DNA of 15,667 bases from Candidatus Aminicenantota bacterium (GTDB lineage Bacteria > Acidobacteriota > Aminicenantia > JAMOAD01). The translations under genes and the position numbers were made by a program. Below, in pieces: positions 7,069-13,686 of this stretch. The notes beneath the pieces are model-generated. The model was given only the letters and a program-made list of their open reading frames with translations, searched no databases and was not told the DNA's origin. The stretch covers positions 1 through 15,667 of the forward strand of contig JAMOUT010000008.1 in NCBI GenBank assembly GCA_027061995.1. The letters are read 5' to 3'. How positions within the stretch are numbered: position 1 is the first letter of the stretch; each line of letters opens with the position of its first letter.

Positions 7069-7845
7069 ATGAAACTTGATGAAATAACAATATCCAAAGG
7101 CATAATTGATATCTATTTCAGGGATTTAAAGGATTCATTGGAAAGTGATGTAATAGTTGTTGGAGGAGGTCCCGCCGGATTGACGGCGGCATATTATCTT
7201 GCAAAAGCCGGCAAAAAAACAGTCCTTCTTGAAAGAGCGTTAAAGATAGGGGGAGGAATGCCCGGTGGCGGAATAATGTTTAATAAGATAGTTGTTCAGG
7301 AAAGTTCAAGATTCATTCTCGATGAATTTGATATAAATTATGAAGAGTATGAAAAAGGGTATTATATAGCATCATCGATAGAATCAACGGCGCAGTTAAC
7401 CGCAAAAGCCGCAAAGGCAGGTGCAAAGATTTTTAATCTTATAAGTGTTGAAGATGTAATGATAAGAGGAGATCAGATTACCGGAGCGGTAATAAATTGG
7501 ACAGCGGTTCAAATGGCAAATCTTCATATAGACCCTATAACAATGAGGTCAAAATACCTGATAGATGCAACAGGTCATGATACCGAGATAGTAAAAATAG
7601 TTGAGAGAAAGATAGAAGACAGGTTATTTACCCCCACGGGGAAAATAATGGGAGAAAAATCCATGTGGGCTGATAATGCCGAGAATATCATAGAGGAGCA
7701 TACTAAAGAGGTGTATAATAATTTATTCGTATGCGGGATGGCGGCAAATGCCGCATTCGGAGCACCGAGAATGGGTCCAATATTCGGAGGGATGCTATTG
7801 TCGGGTAAAAAAGTAGCCGAACTTATTATAGAAAGAGATAACTAA
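7069..7845 (+). CDS. thi4: Thi4-family thiazole synthase, His-type (sulfide-dependent)
   Basis: A 258-residue enzyme that makes adenylated thiazole carboxylate from NAD+ and glycine for thiamine synthesis. The N-terminal Rossmann loop is [12 protein letters not shown] (30-41), with E55 binding the ribose, then [13 protein letters not shown] and the C-terminal [13 protein letters not shown] cofactor segment. The residue corresponding to the suicide sulfur-donor cysteine of yeast Thi4 is H153 here (ANLHIDP). In archaeal and anaerobic homologues this His form is catalytic and takes sulfur from free sulfide with Fe2+. The usual W in the GGGMWGGG loop is proline. It is cotranscribed with korDABC (16-bp gap, AAAAGGAG 5 nt before the ATG), linking cofactor supply to a thiamine diphosphate enzyme. 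No other thi gene is nearby. Confidence 0.9.
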   Translation: MKLDEITISKGIIDIYFRDLKDSLESDVIVVGGGPAGLTAAYYLAKAGKKTVLLERALKIGGGMPGGGIMFNKIVVQESSRFILDEFDINYEEYEKGYYIASSIESTAQLTAKAAKAGAKIFNLISVEDVMIRGDQITGAVINWTAVQMANLHIDPITMRSKYLIDATGHDTEIVKIVERKIEDRLFTPTGKIMGEKSMWADNAENIIEEHTKEVYNNLFVCGMAANAAFGAPRMGPIFGGMLLSGKKVAELIIERDN

Positions 7846-7914
7846 GAGTTAGGATAAAACAATAAGCAGAAATATCATATAAAAAAAATCCATAATTAAA
7901 TATTTGTCTAAAAC

Positions 7915-7946
7915 TTGACAATATAACCGAAATATGATTTTATAAT
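7915..7946 (+). promoter_or_regulatory. Candidate promoter of the biotin-carboxyltransferase operon
   Basis: A perfect TTGACA lies at 7915-7920 and a perfect TATAAT at 7941-7946, but the spacer is 20 bp, longer than the 16-18 bp optimum. TATGAT at 7933-7938 is an alternative -10 that would be too close (12 bp). The 132-bp gap after thi4 and the consensus -35 favour a new transcript starting here. No terminator hairpin after thi4 is obvious, so read-through is possible. Confidence 0.45.
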
Positions 7947-7977
7947 TGACTAAATTATGATAATTTTCGGAGGAATT

Positions 7978-9528
7978 ATGAGAAAAAAACTTGAATATCT
8001 TTTTGAGAAAAAATCAAAAGCCATGAAAGGTGGCGGAGAACAGAGGATAGAAAAACAGCATAATATGGGTAAATTAACGGCAAGAGAGAGAATAGAAGTT
8101 TTGACTGATCCCGGGTCATTCATTGAAAACAATTTTTTTGTTGAACATAGAACAAATGATTTTGGAATGGGAAAGAAAAAGTTTGAAGGGGACGGAGTCA
8201 TAACCGGCTTTGGTAAGATAAACGGCCGCCCTGTAGCTGTGTATGCTCAGGACTTTACTGTCCTCGGAGGGTCTCTCGGAGAGATGCACGGGAGAAAAAT
8301 AGCTTCATTAATGGATCTTGCAATTCAAAACAGAGTTCCGATTATAGGGCTTAATGATTCCGGTGGAGCGAGAATACAGGAGGGGATTAAAAGTTTGGCA
8401 AGTTACGGAGATATTTTTTACAGGAATACGATTGCTTCGGGGGTTGTTCCCCAAATATCGGTTATTATGGGACCTTGTGCAGGGGGAGCAGTTTATTCAC
8501 CGGCTATAACTGATTTTGTATTTATGGTTGATAATTCTTCATATATGTTTGTTACCGGACCTCAGGTTATTAAGACTGTTACAAAAGAGGATGTAACTTT
8601 TGATGAACTTGGCGGTGCTGAGGTTCATTCAAATGTTTCGGGTGTTTCCCATTTTGTTTATGATGATGATGAAAGAGCATTAAAAGGGGTTAGAGAATTA
8701 TTGTCTTTTTTACCGCAGAATAACAAGGACTTTCCTCCGATTGCGGAATATGATTTTTCAAGTGAAGAGAATGAAGAAATTAGTGAATTAAGAGAGATAG
8801 TTCCGGTTAATCCTAATAAACCTTATGATATGAAAGATGTTATAAATAAAATTGTTGATCAGGGGTATTTCTATGAGGTTCAAAAGCATTATGCTTCAAA
8901 TATAATAGTGGGGTTAGGAAGAGTTGCGGGGATATCGGTTGGTATTGTAGCGAATAATCCTCTGAGTTATGCGGGAACGATAGATGTTTTAGCCTCGCTT
9001 AAAGCATCAAGGTTTATTAGATTTTGTGATTCTTTTAATATTCCCCTTATTACCCTTGTTGATGTTCCGGGGTTTTTACCCGGAAAGGATCAGGAGCATC
9101 AGGGGATTATTAAACACGGTGCAAAACTTTTATATGCTTATAGTGAAGCTACTGTTCCGAAATTAACGGTTATACTGAGAAAAGCTTACGGCGGGGCATA
9201 TATTGTTATGTCTTCAAAGCATCTTGGTGCTGATGCGGTTTTAGCATGGCCAACTGCTGAAATAGCTGTTATGGGACCGGAAGGGGCTATCAATATAATT
9301 TTCAGAAAAGAGATAGCGGCGGCGGAAGATCAGGAAGCGGAAAGAAAAAGACTGATAGAGGTATATAAAGAAAAATTTGCAAACCCTTATATGCCTGCAT
9401 CTCTCGGTTATGTTGATGAAGTTATTGATCCGGCTAAAACAAGAAGTTCTTTAATAAAATATCTTGAATATACTATTACAAAAAAACAGGAACGACCATG
9501 GAAAAAACATGGGAACCTTCCTTTGTAG
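7978..9528 (+). CDS. Acyl-CoA carboxyltransferase (propionyl-CoA carboxylase beta / MmdA family)
   Basis: A 516-residue carboxyltransferase of the crotonase fold that moves CO2 between carboxybiotin and an acyl-CoA. Both oxyanion-hole glycine pairs are intact: G129-G130 (NDSGGARIQEG, acyl-CoA carbonyl) in the N-terminal half and G405-G406 (AYGGAYIVM, biotin ureido) in the C-terminal half. The N-terminal KLTARERIEVLTDPGSF and the end KKHGNLPL are standard for the PccB/MmdA branch, so propionyl-CoA/methylmalonyl-CoA is the likeliest substrate, although acetyl-CoA or others remain possible. The start ATG 7978 is 4 nt after GGAGG; an earlier in-frame ATG at 7957 would add seven residues and lacks a site. 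The biotin-carboxylase-like gene follows after 9 bp, with its ribosome-binding site overlapping this stop. Confidence 0.93.
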   Translation: MRKKLEYLFEKKSKAMKGGGEQRIEKQHNMGKLTARERIEVLTDPGSFIENNFFVEHRTNDFGMGKKKFEGDGVITGFGKINGRPVAVYAQDFTVLGGSLGEMHGRKIASLMDLAIQNRVPIIGLNDSGGARIQEGIKSLASYGDIFYRNTIASGVVPQISVIMGPCAGGAVYSPAITDFVFMVDNSSYMFVTGPQVIKTVTKEDVTFDELGGAEVHSNVSGVSHFVYDDDERALKGVRELLSFLPQNNKDFPPIAEYDFSSEENEEISELREIVPVNPNKPYDMKDVINKIVDQGYFYEVQKHYASNIIVGLGRVAGISVGIVANNPLSYAGTIDVLASLKASRFIRFCDSFNIPLITLVDVPGFLPGKDQEHQGIIKHGAKLLYAYSEATVPKLTVILRKAYGGAYIVMSSKHLGADAVLAWPTAEIAVMGPEGAINIIFRKEIAAAEDQEAERKRLIEVYKEKFANPYMPASLGYVDEVIDPAKTRSSLIKYLEYTITKKQERPWKKHGNLPL

Positions 9529-9537
9529 GAGAAAATA

Positions 9538-11007
9538 ATGGAAAAATATCTTATAGCAAACAGAGGTCTTGTTGCAACTTCTTTTATCAAAACCTTAAAT
9601 AGACTGAATAAAAACTCTTTTTTAATATGTTCGAAAGAGGAACTTGATTATTATCCCCCTTTTATCTCGGATAATCTTATTTTGGTTGATACCCATTTTA
9701 CACGATATCTTGAGGATGAAGATCTTCTTATTAAAGTATTGGTTAATAATGGAATAGAAGGCTTTATCCCTGGATACGGTTTTAAATCTCAAAACTCTCT
9801 TTTTGCCGTAAAATGTAAAAAAAACGGGATAAGATTTATAGGTCCCAAACCTGAAAAACTTGAGATTGCATCAAATAAATCAAAGATGAAAGAGATTGCG
9901 GCTCTTAATTTCATCCCTGTTGTTAAAGGTTCTACAGAGATAAAAAATCTGGATGAACTTAAAAAACATGTTGAAAACCTGAAATTTCCCATTATTTTAA
10001 AACCTGTAAATGGTTGGGGGAGTCATAATATAAAGCTTATTAAATCAAAAAGCTTATTAGAGCAAGGATATAACTCTTTCATGAAGAAGATGCAAGCAAT
10101 TAAGGGATACTATCAAAAAACATTCTTGGCCGAGGAATTTATTGAAGAGATAAGAGAGATTGAGATACCGTATTTAGCTGATTGTAAAGGAAATCATTAT
10201 ATTTTGGAACCAATTGAAAATACGATTCAAAAGAATAGAAAAAAGATAATATCAGTTTCACCTGTTCCCAATATTTCTAAAAAAATTATTAATAGGATAA
10301 ATGATTATGCGGAGAAATTATTAAAGGTGATGGATATCAAAGGGGTTGGAGTTATTGAATTCTTTATTGATAATAAGGATAATATATATTTTAACGAGAT
10401 TAATCCGACTTTACCTTTTAATTTCCCCCTGATTGAAGAGAAAAACAGAATTTCATTAACAGAGCTGTTAATAGATATTTTTGAGGGTAAAGAGGTAAAG
10501 TATCCGAAGCCTAAGGATGAGATAGTAATGAGTATTAATATTGTTGCGGAGGATGTTGAAGTGAGGGAGACAAAGGGGATATTGGATTATTTTGAGTTCT
10601 CTCCGGAAAGAAATTCATATCTCCTCCCTGTTTATCGAAAAGGCGAGAAGGTCTCTCTTCTATATGATCCGCTTGTCGGAACAATGATTGTATCGGGCGT
10701 ATCTAATGATACCATTAAAAAAACAGGGGTGGCAAATCTTGAAACTTTGGTGATATCAGGTATTGGAACAAATATAAATAATTTAAAAAGTTTATTGAAT
10801 AGTAAAAAGATATTTAATGAAAAAACAACTATTGCGGATAGTGAAGAGATTTTGAAAGAGGAAAAAAGTAATCTTGACAAAGAGAGTGTTGCAATGATTG
10901 CGGCTACAATATTTCATCAACAAAACAGAGGTAAATCCTTTAATGAAAGGTCGAATTTTATAGAAGAAAATCTATTTGATAAAATCACAAGAAAAATTTT
11001 CGGATAA
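9538..11007 (+). CDS. Degenerate biotin-carboxylase homologue (probable pseudoenzyme)
   Basis: A 489-residue ATP-grasp protein clearly homologous to biotin carboxylase: IANRG at 6-10, PGYGF at 78-82, IGPKPEK, ILKP with K155, VIEFF, and a C-terminal domain ending YDPLVGTMIVSG...SGIGTNI. By eye against E. coli AccC, most reaction residues are replaced: the glycine-rich ATP loop GGGGGRGM is N158-GWGSHNI, H209 is Glu, H236 is R234, R292 is T291, Q294 is P293, the catalytic base E296 is N295, and R338 is N334. The Mg/ATP glutamates (E276 and E288 equivalents; E287 here) and N289 remain. Biotin carboxylation by the known mechanism is therefore unlikely. A 55-residue C-terminal extension follows the domain. 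The frame is intact over its whole length, so it is not a decaying pseudogene. It sits between normal carboxyltransferase and biotin-carrier genes. Confidence 0.85.
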   Translation: MEKYLIANRGLVATSFIKTLNRLNKNSFLICSKEELDYYPPFISDNLILVDTHFTRYLEDEDLLIKVLVNNGIEGFIPGYGFKSQNSLFAVKCKKNGIRFIGPKPEKLEIASNKSKMKEIAALNFIPVVKGSTEIKNLDELKKHVENLKFPIILKPVNGWGSHNIKLIKSKSLLEQGYNSFMKKMQAIKGYYQKTFLAEEFIEEIREIEIPYLADCKGNHYILEPIENTIQKNRKKIISVSPVPNISKKIINRINDYAEKLLKVMDIKGVGVIEFFIDNKDNIYFNEINPTLPFNFPLIEEKNRISLTELLIDIFEGKEVKYPKPKDEIVMSINIVAEDVEVRETKGILDYFEFSPERNSYLLPVYRKGEKVSLLYDPLVGTMIVSGVSNDTIKKTGVANLETLVISGIGTNINNLKSLLNSKKIFNEKTTIADSEEILKEEKSNLDKESVAMIAATIFHQQNRGKSFNERSNFIEENLFDKITRKIFG

Positions 11008-11019
11008 CGGGAGGTTATT

Positions 11020-11526
11020 ATGGAATATAAATTTGAGATAAAAGGTAAAAGTTATAAGATAGAGATTCCGCTTATATCGGATCAGAAAGAAACATGTGTA
11101 AAAAGCGGAGGAAGAAAATCAAGGATTCATGTTTTTGAGGAAAGGGGGAAAATAAATAAAATTATGATAAACGGAAAACTGTATCCTGTAAAACTTATTA
11201 ATGGAAAAGACGGATATCCGGAAAAGATAATTATTGATAACAAGATTTTTCCTATTGAATTAAAGAGGGTTGATACCCTGCTTTTCAGACCTAAAAAAGA
11301 GAATAAAAAAGGGGAAGTTGTTATAAGAGCCTTTATTCCCGGTCTTATTAAAGATGTAATGGTTGCTGTGGGACAAAAGGTCAAAGAGAATGAACTTTTA
11401 CTTATACTTGAAGCTATGAAGATGGAAAATGAGATTAGAGCTCCTAAAGAGGGAATAATTAAGAATATTTTTATTAAACCCAATCAAACCGTTTATACAA
11501 AGGACAAACTGATTTCAATCGGGTGA
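11020..11526 (+). CDS. Biotin carboxyl carrier protein
   Basis: A 168-residue biotin carrier. The C-terminal biotinyl domain (about 99-168) contains EAMKMEN with K134 as the biotin attachment lysine and the usual PG.I and protruding-loop elements, so it should be biotinylated by BirA. The first 97 residues are unlike the Ala/Pro-rich linkers of classical AccB. They are beta-rich and charged, with a YKFEIKGKSYKIEI opening and two similar 15-residue segments at 46-60 and 68-82 (NGKLYPVKLI and DNKIFPIELK), perhaps a small barrel that docks to the partner subunits. GGGAGG lies just ahead of the ATG, which is 12 bp after the biotin-carboxylase-like gene. It ends the operon, converging on the glycosyltransferase with a 9-bp gap. 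Confidence 0.9.
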   Translation: MEYKFEIKGKSYKIEIPLISDQKETCVKSGGRKSRIHVFEERGKINKIMINGKLYPVKLINGKDGYPEKIIIDNKIFPIELKRVDTLLFRPKKENKKGEVVIRAFIPGLIKDVMVAVGQKVKENELLLILEAMKMENEIRAPKEGIIKNIFIKPNQTVYTKDKLISIG

Positions 11527-11535
11527 AACAGTTTT

Positions 11536-12708
11536 CTAAAAATTATCTAATACTCTTTCGATTTTCTCCATTAATGATTTCCATGAATAATTGTTTTTAA
11601 CATAGAATTTACCGTTTTCCCCCATTTTATATCTTATATCACTGTTTTTTAATAAAAAATCAATAGATTCCATAAATTCATCTTTATTGTAATAGTATAA
11701 TCCCCCTTTACTTTTATCTATATGATCTTTCATGACGGGACTGTTTCCGTTTACAAGAACAGGTGTTCCCACTGCCATAGCTTCAAGCATTGAGATGGAT
11801 AAACTTTCATACATAGAGGGATGAACATATAAACTCGCCCCTTTAAGAGATTGCCATTTTTCCTCTTCGCTTAAATATCCGAGATATTTTATTCTGAAAT
11901 CGGAGGGGATATCCATATTCTTTTTACCTCCGAGCAGTAGTTGGCAATAATTTGAGGATGAATATTCTAAAAAATTGTCAATTAGAAAATTCACCCCTTT
12001 TCCCTCGTCAATTCTCCCTATGTAAATAATGTATGGTAGGATGGGTTTTGTTCTTTTAATGAACTCTGTTTCATTAATATTATCGGGTGGTTCTATTCCT
12101 ATTCCACCTATGAGAGTTCTGAGCTGATTTTTTTTTCGGGGGAATTTTTTATCAATCAAAGCAAGTTCTTGCTCTGTTAAGCTTAGAATAACTTCGGGAG
12201 TATAAAAAGTTTTTTCCATTATCTTCATATATAGAGGTGATTCATCATGTGTAGTCGGTATGAGTATTTTCGGTTTTTTGATAACAGGAATTGAAAAAAC
12301 AACAGGGTAATAAAGATAAGTAAACAGAAAAAAGAAGTCATAATCATCTTGTTCGATTTTAACGGCTTCCACAAGTTCGGGGACAAATGGTCCCTGTCTT
12401 ATAATCCATTCTTTTTCCTCTTTCAGTGTGTGATTATCTTCCTTGAAAAAAATATTACTGTAACTGTTAAATTCATCAATATCTCTTTGTTTTTTAACCG
12501 AAAATCTTTTTATGTTGATATTTCCGATTTTTGATTCCCCTTCGGGATATTCGTTTTTCCATGAAAGGTAATCAACTGCCGTTGAAGTATAAACAGTTAT
12601 ATCATGTTTATCGCTTAACTTTCGAAGAAGATTTAAAGCATAAAACTCCGAACCTCCTATTATCTCTTCACCGAATCTCTGAATAATGACTCCGATTTTT
12701 TTCCTCAA
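11536..12708 (-). CDS. Family 4 glycosyltransferase (GT-B fold)
   Basis: A 390-residue retaining GT-B glycosyltransferase. The N-terminal domain opens with GVIIQRFGEEIIGGSE, containing the acceptor-side glycine loop, then a WKNEYPEGE segment. The C-terminal nucleotide-sugar domain starts with YIGRIDEGKG and includes the EX7E motif E301-SLSISML-E309 followed by AMAVGTPV. It probably transfers a hexose from a nucleotide sugar to an envelope glycan or lipid; donor and acceptor cannot be told. No membrane segment is seen. The start is TTG at 12708, supported by AGAGGTGAG 2-4 nt upstream; no ATG would keep the glycine loop. It starts only 3 bp after the apbE stop, so it is the last gene of the minus-strand operon. 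Confidence 0.88.
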   Translation of the reverse strand: MRKKIGVIIQRFGEEIIGGSEFYALNLLRKLSDKHDITVYTSTAVDYLSWKNEYPEGESKIGNINIKRFSVKKQRDIDEFNSYSNIFFKEDNHTLKEEKEWIIRQGPFVPELVEAVKIEQDDYDFFFLFTYLYYPVVFSIPVIKKPKILIPTTHDESPLYMKIMEKTFYTPEVILSLTEQELALIDKKFPRKKNQLRTLIGGIGIEPPDNINETEFIKRTKPILPYIIYIGRIDEGKGVNFLIDNFLEYSSSNYCQLLLGGKKNMDIPSDFRIKYLGYLSEEEKWQSLKGASLYVHPSMYESLSISMLEAMAVGTPVLVNGNSPVMKDHIDKSKGGLYYYNKDEFMESIDFLLKNSDIRYKMGENGKFYVKNNYSWKSLMEKIERVLDNF

Positions 12709-12711
12709 TTC

Positions 12712-13680
12712 TCACCTCTGTAAGTTTGTGTATATCTTTTTTTCAGAACTTATCGCATAATATTTTACGGGGGTAGGATAATGCCCTATTATTTTTTTTA
12801 TTGTCCTTATATCCATACCGAAAAACATTGTTGCAAGTGTATCGGCTTCAATACATTTATTTGCAATAATGGTCATACTTATCCACTTTCTAAAAGGCAT
12901 TCCTGTTCGGGGAGATATAATATGATGATATCTGATTCCGTTTTTAATAAAATACCTTTGATAATCTCCCGAAGTTGCAACCGCTTTATTATTTATCTCT
13001 ATTATTTTAATAATTCCTGCTTCTCTCGGATTTTGAATCCCTATTTTCCATTTTTCTCCGTCAGGGTTTCTCCCTTTTGCCATAAGATCTCCTCCCGCAT
13101 TTATAAGGAAATCATTTATATCATATTCTTTAAAAATCTTAGATACTTTATCAACCGCATATCCTTTTGCTATTCCCCCGAGATCAATCTTATAATTCTC
13201 CGGGATATACAGATAATTGTTTTTTACGGATATTCTTTTATAATTTACGAGTTTTAGTTTTTCTTTTAATTCATTATCTTTTGGTATGGAATAATGTTTG
13301 TCTGTATTCTCGAATCCCCAAAGATCAATGACAGGTTTTATTGTTATATCAAAAATTCCATTGCTTAAATTTGAGAAATAATCGGATTTTTCTATAAGAT
13401 ATTTTGTTTCATTATCAATTATTATTTTATCTTTTATCTTATGATTGATTTTATACAATACCCCTGTTTTAACAGATGGAGAAAATTTATTGTATATTCT
13501 TTCAAATTCTTTTTTTATTTTATTTTCAAGTTTTTGATTATCACCTTTATATTTAATTTCAACAATTGTATCCATTGTAAAAAAAGTGAGTCCCTTATAA
13601 TCTTTGCTTTTTTGTTTTATATTATGATTACAATAGTTAAATAGAAGAAAAATAATTATTAAAAAAGATATCTTTTTCAT
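12712..13680 (-). CDS. apbE: ApbE-type FAD:protein FMN transferase
   Basis: A 322-residue exported enzyme that attaches FMN from FAD to a Thr/Ser of target flavoproteins in a Mg2+-dependent reaction. Motifs in order: FDITIKPVIDLWGF (110-123), the FAD-binding IDLGGIAKGYAVD (165-177), INAGGDL (193-199), HHIISPRTGMP (252-262) and the metal site D280/T284 in ADTLATMFF. The N-terminus is a signal peptide (4-16) ending at C17 in LFNYC. The cysteine suggests a lipoprotein, as many ApbEs are, but the -1 tyrosine is outside the normal lipobox. No Rnf, Nqr or other flavinylated partner is in the window. The gene begins 6 bp after the upstream stop, with only a distant AGGGG, so translation is probably coupled. 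Confidence 0.92.
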   Translation of the reverse strand: MKKISFLIIIFLLFNYCNHNIKQKSKDYKGLTFFTMDTIVEIKYKGDNQKLENKIKKEFERIYNKFSPSVKTGVLYKINHKIKDKIIIDNETKYLIEKSDYFSNLSNGIFDITIKPVIDLWGFENTDKHYSIPKDNELKEKLKLVNYKRISVKNNYLYIPENYKIDLGGIAKGYAVDKVSKIFKEYDINDFLINAGGDLMAKGRNPDGEKWKIGIQNPREAGIIKIIEINNKAVATSGDYQRYFIKNGIRYHHIISPRTGMPFRKWISMTIIANKCIEADTLATMFFGMDIRTIKKIIGHYPTPVKYYAISSEKKIYTNLQR

Positions 13681-13686
13681 ATATTG

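Noticed and set aside
7978-11526. Na+-pumping methylmalonyl-CoA or oxaloacetate decarboxylase operon
   Set aside because: No membrane beta subunit (MmdB/OadB) or separate gamma/delta gene is present; only the carboxyltransferase and carrier fit, and a biotin-carboxylase homologue takes the middle position.
12781-13257. Plus-strand open frame of 158 codons opposite apbE
   Set aside because: It is antisense to conserved ApbE motifs, and its composition (runs of Phe, Ile, Tyr, Cys) is typical of reverse-complemented AT-rich coding sequence.
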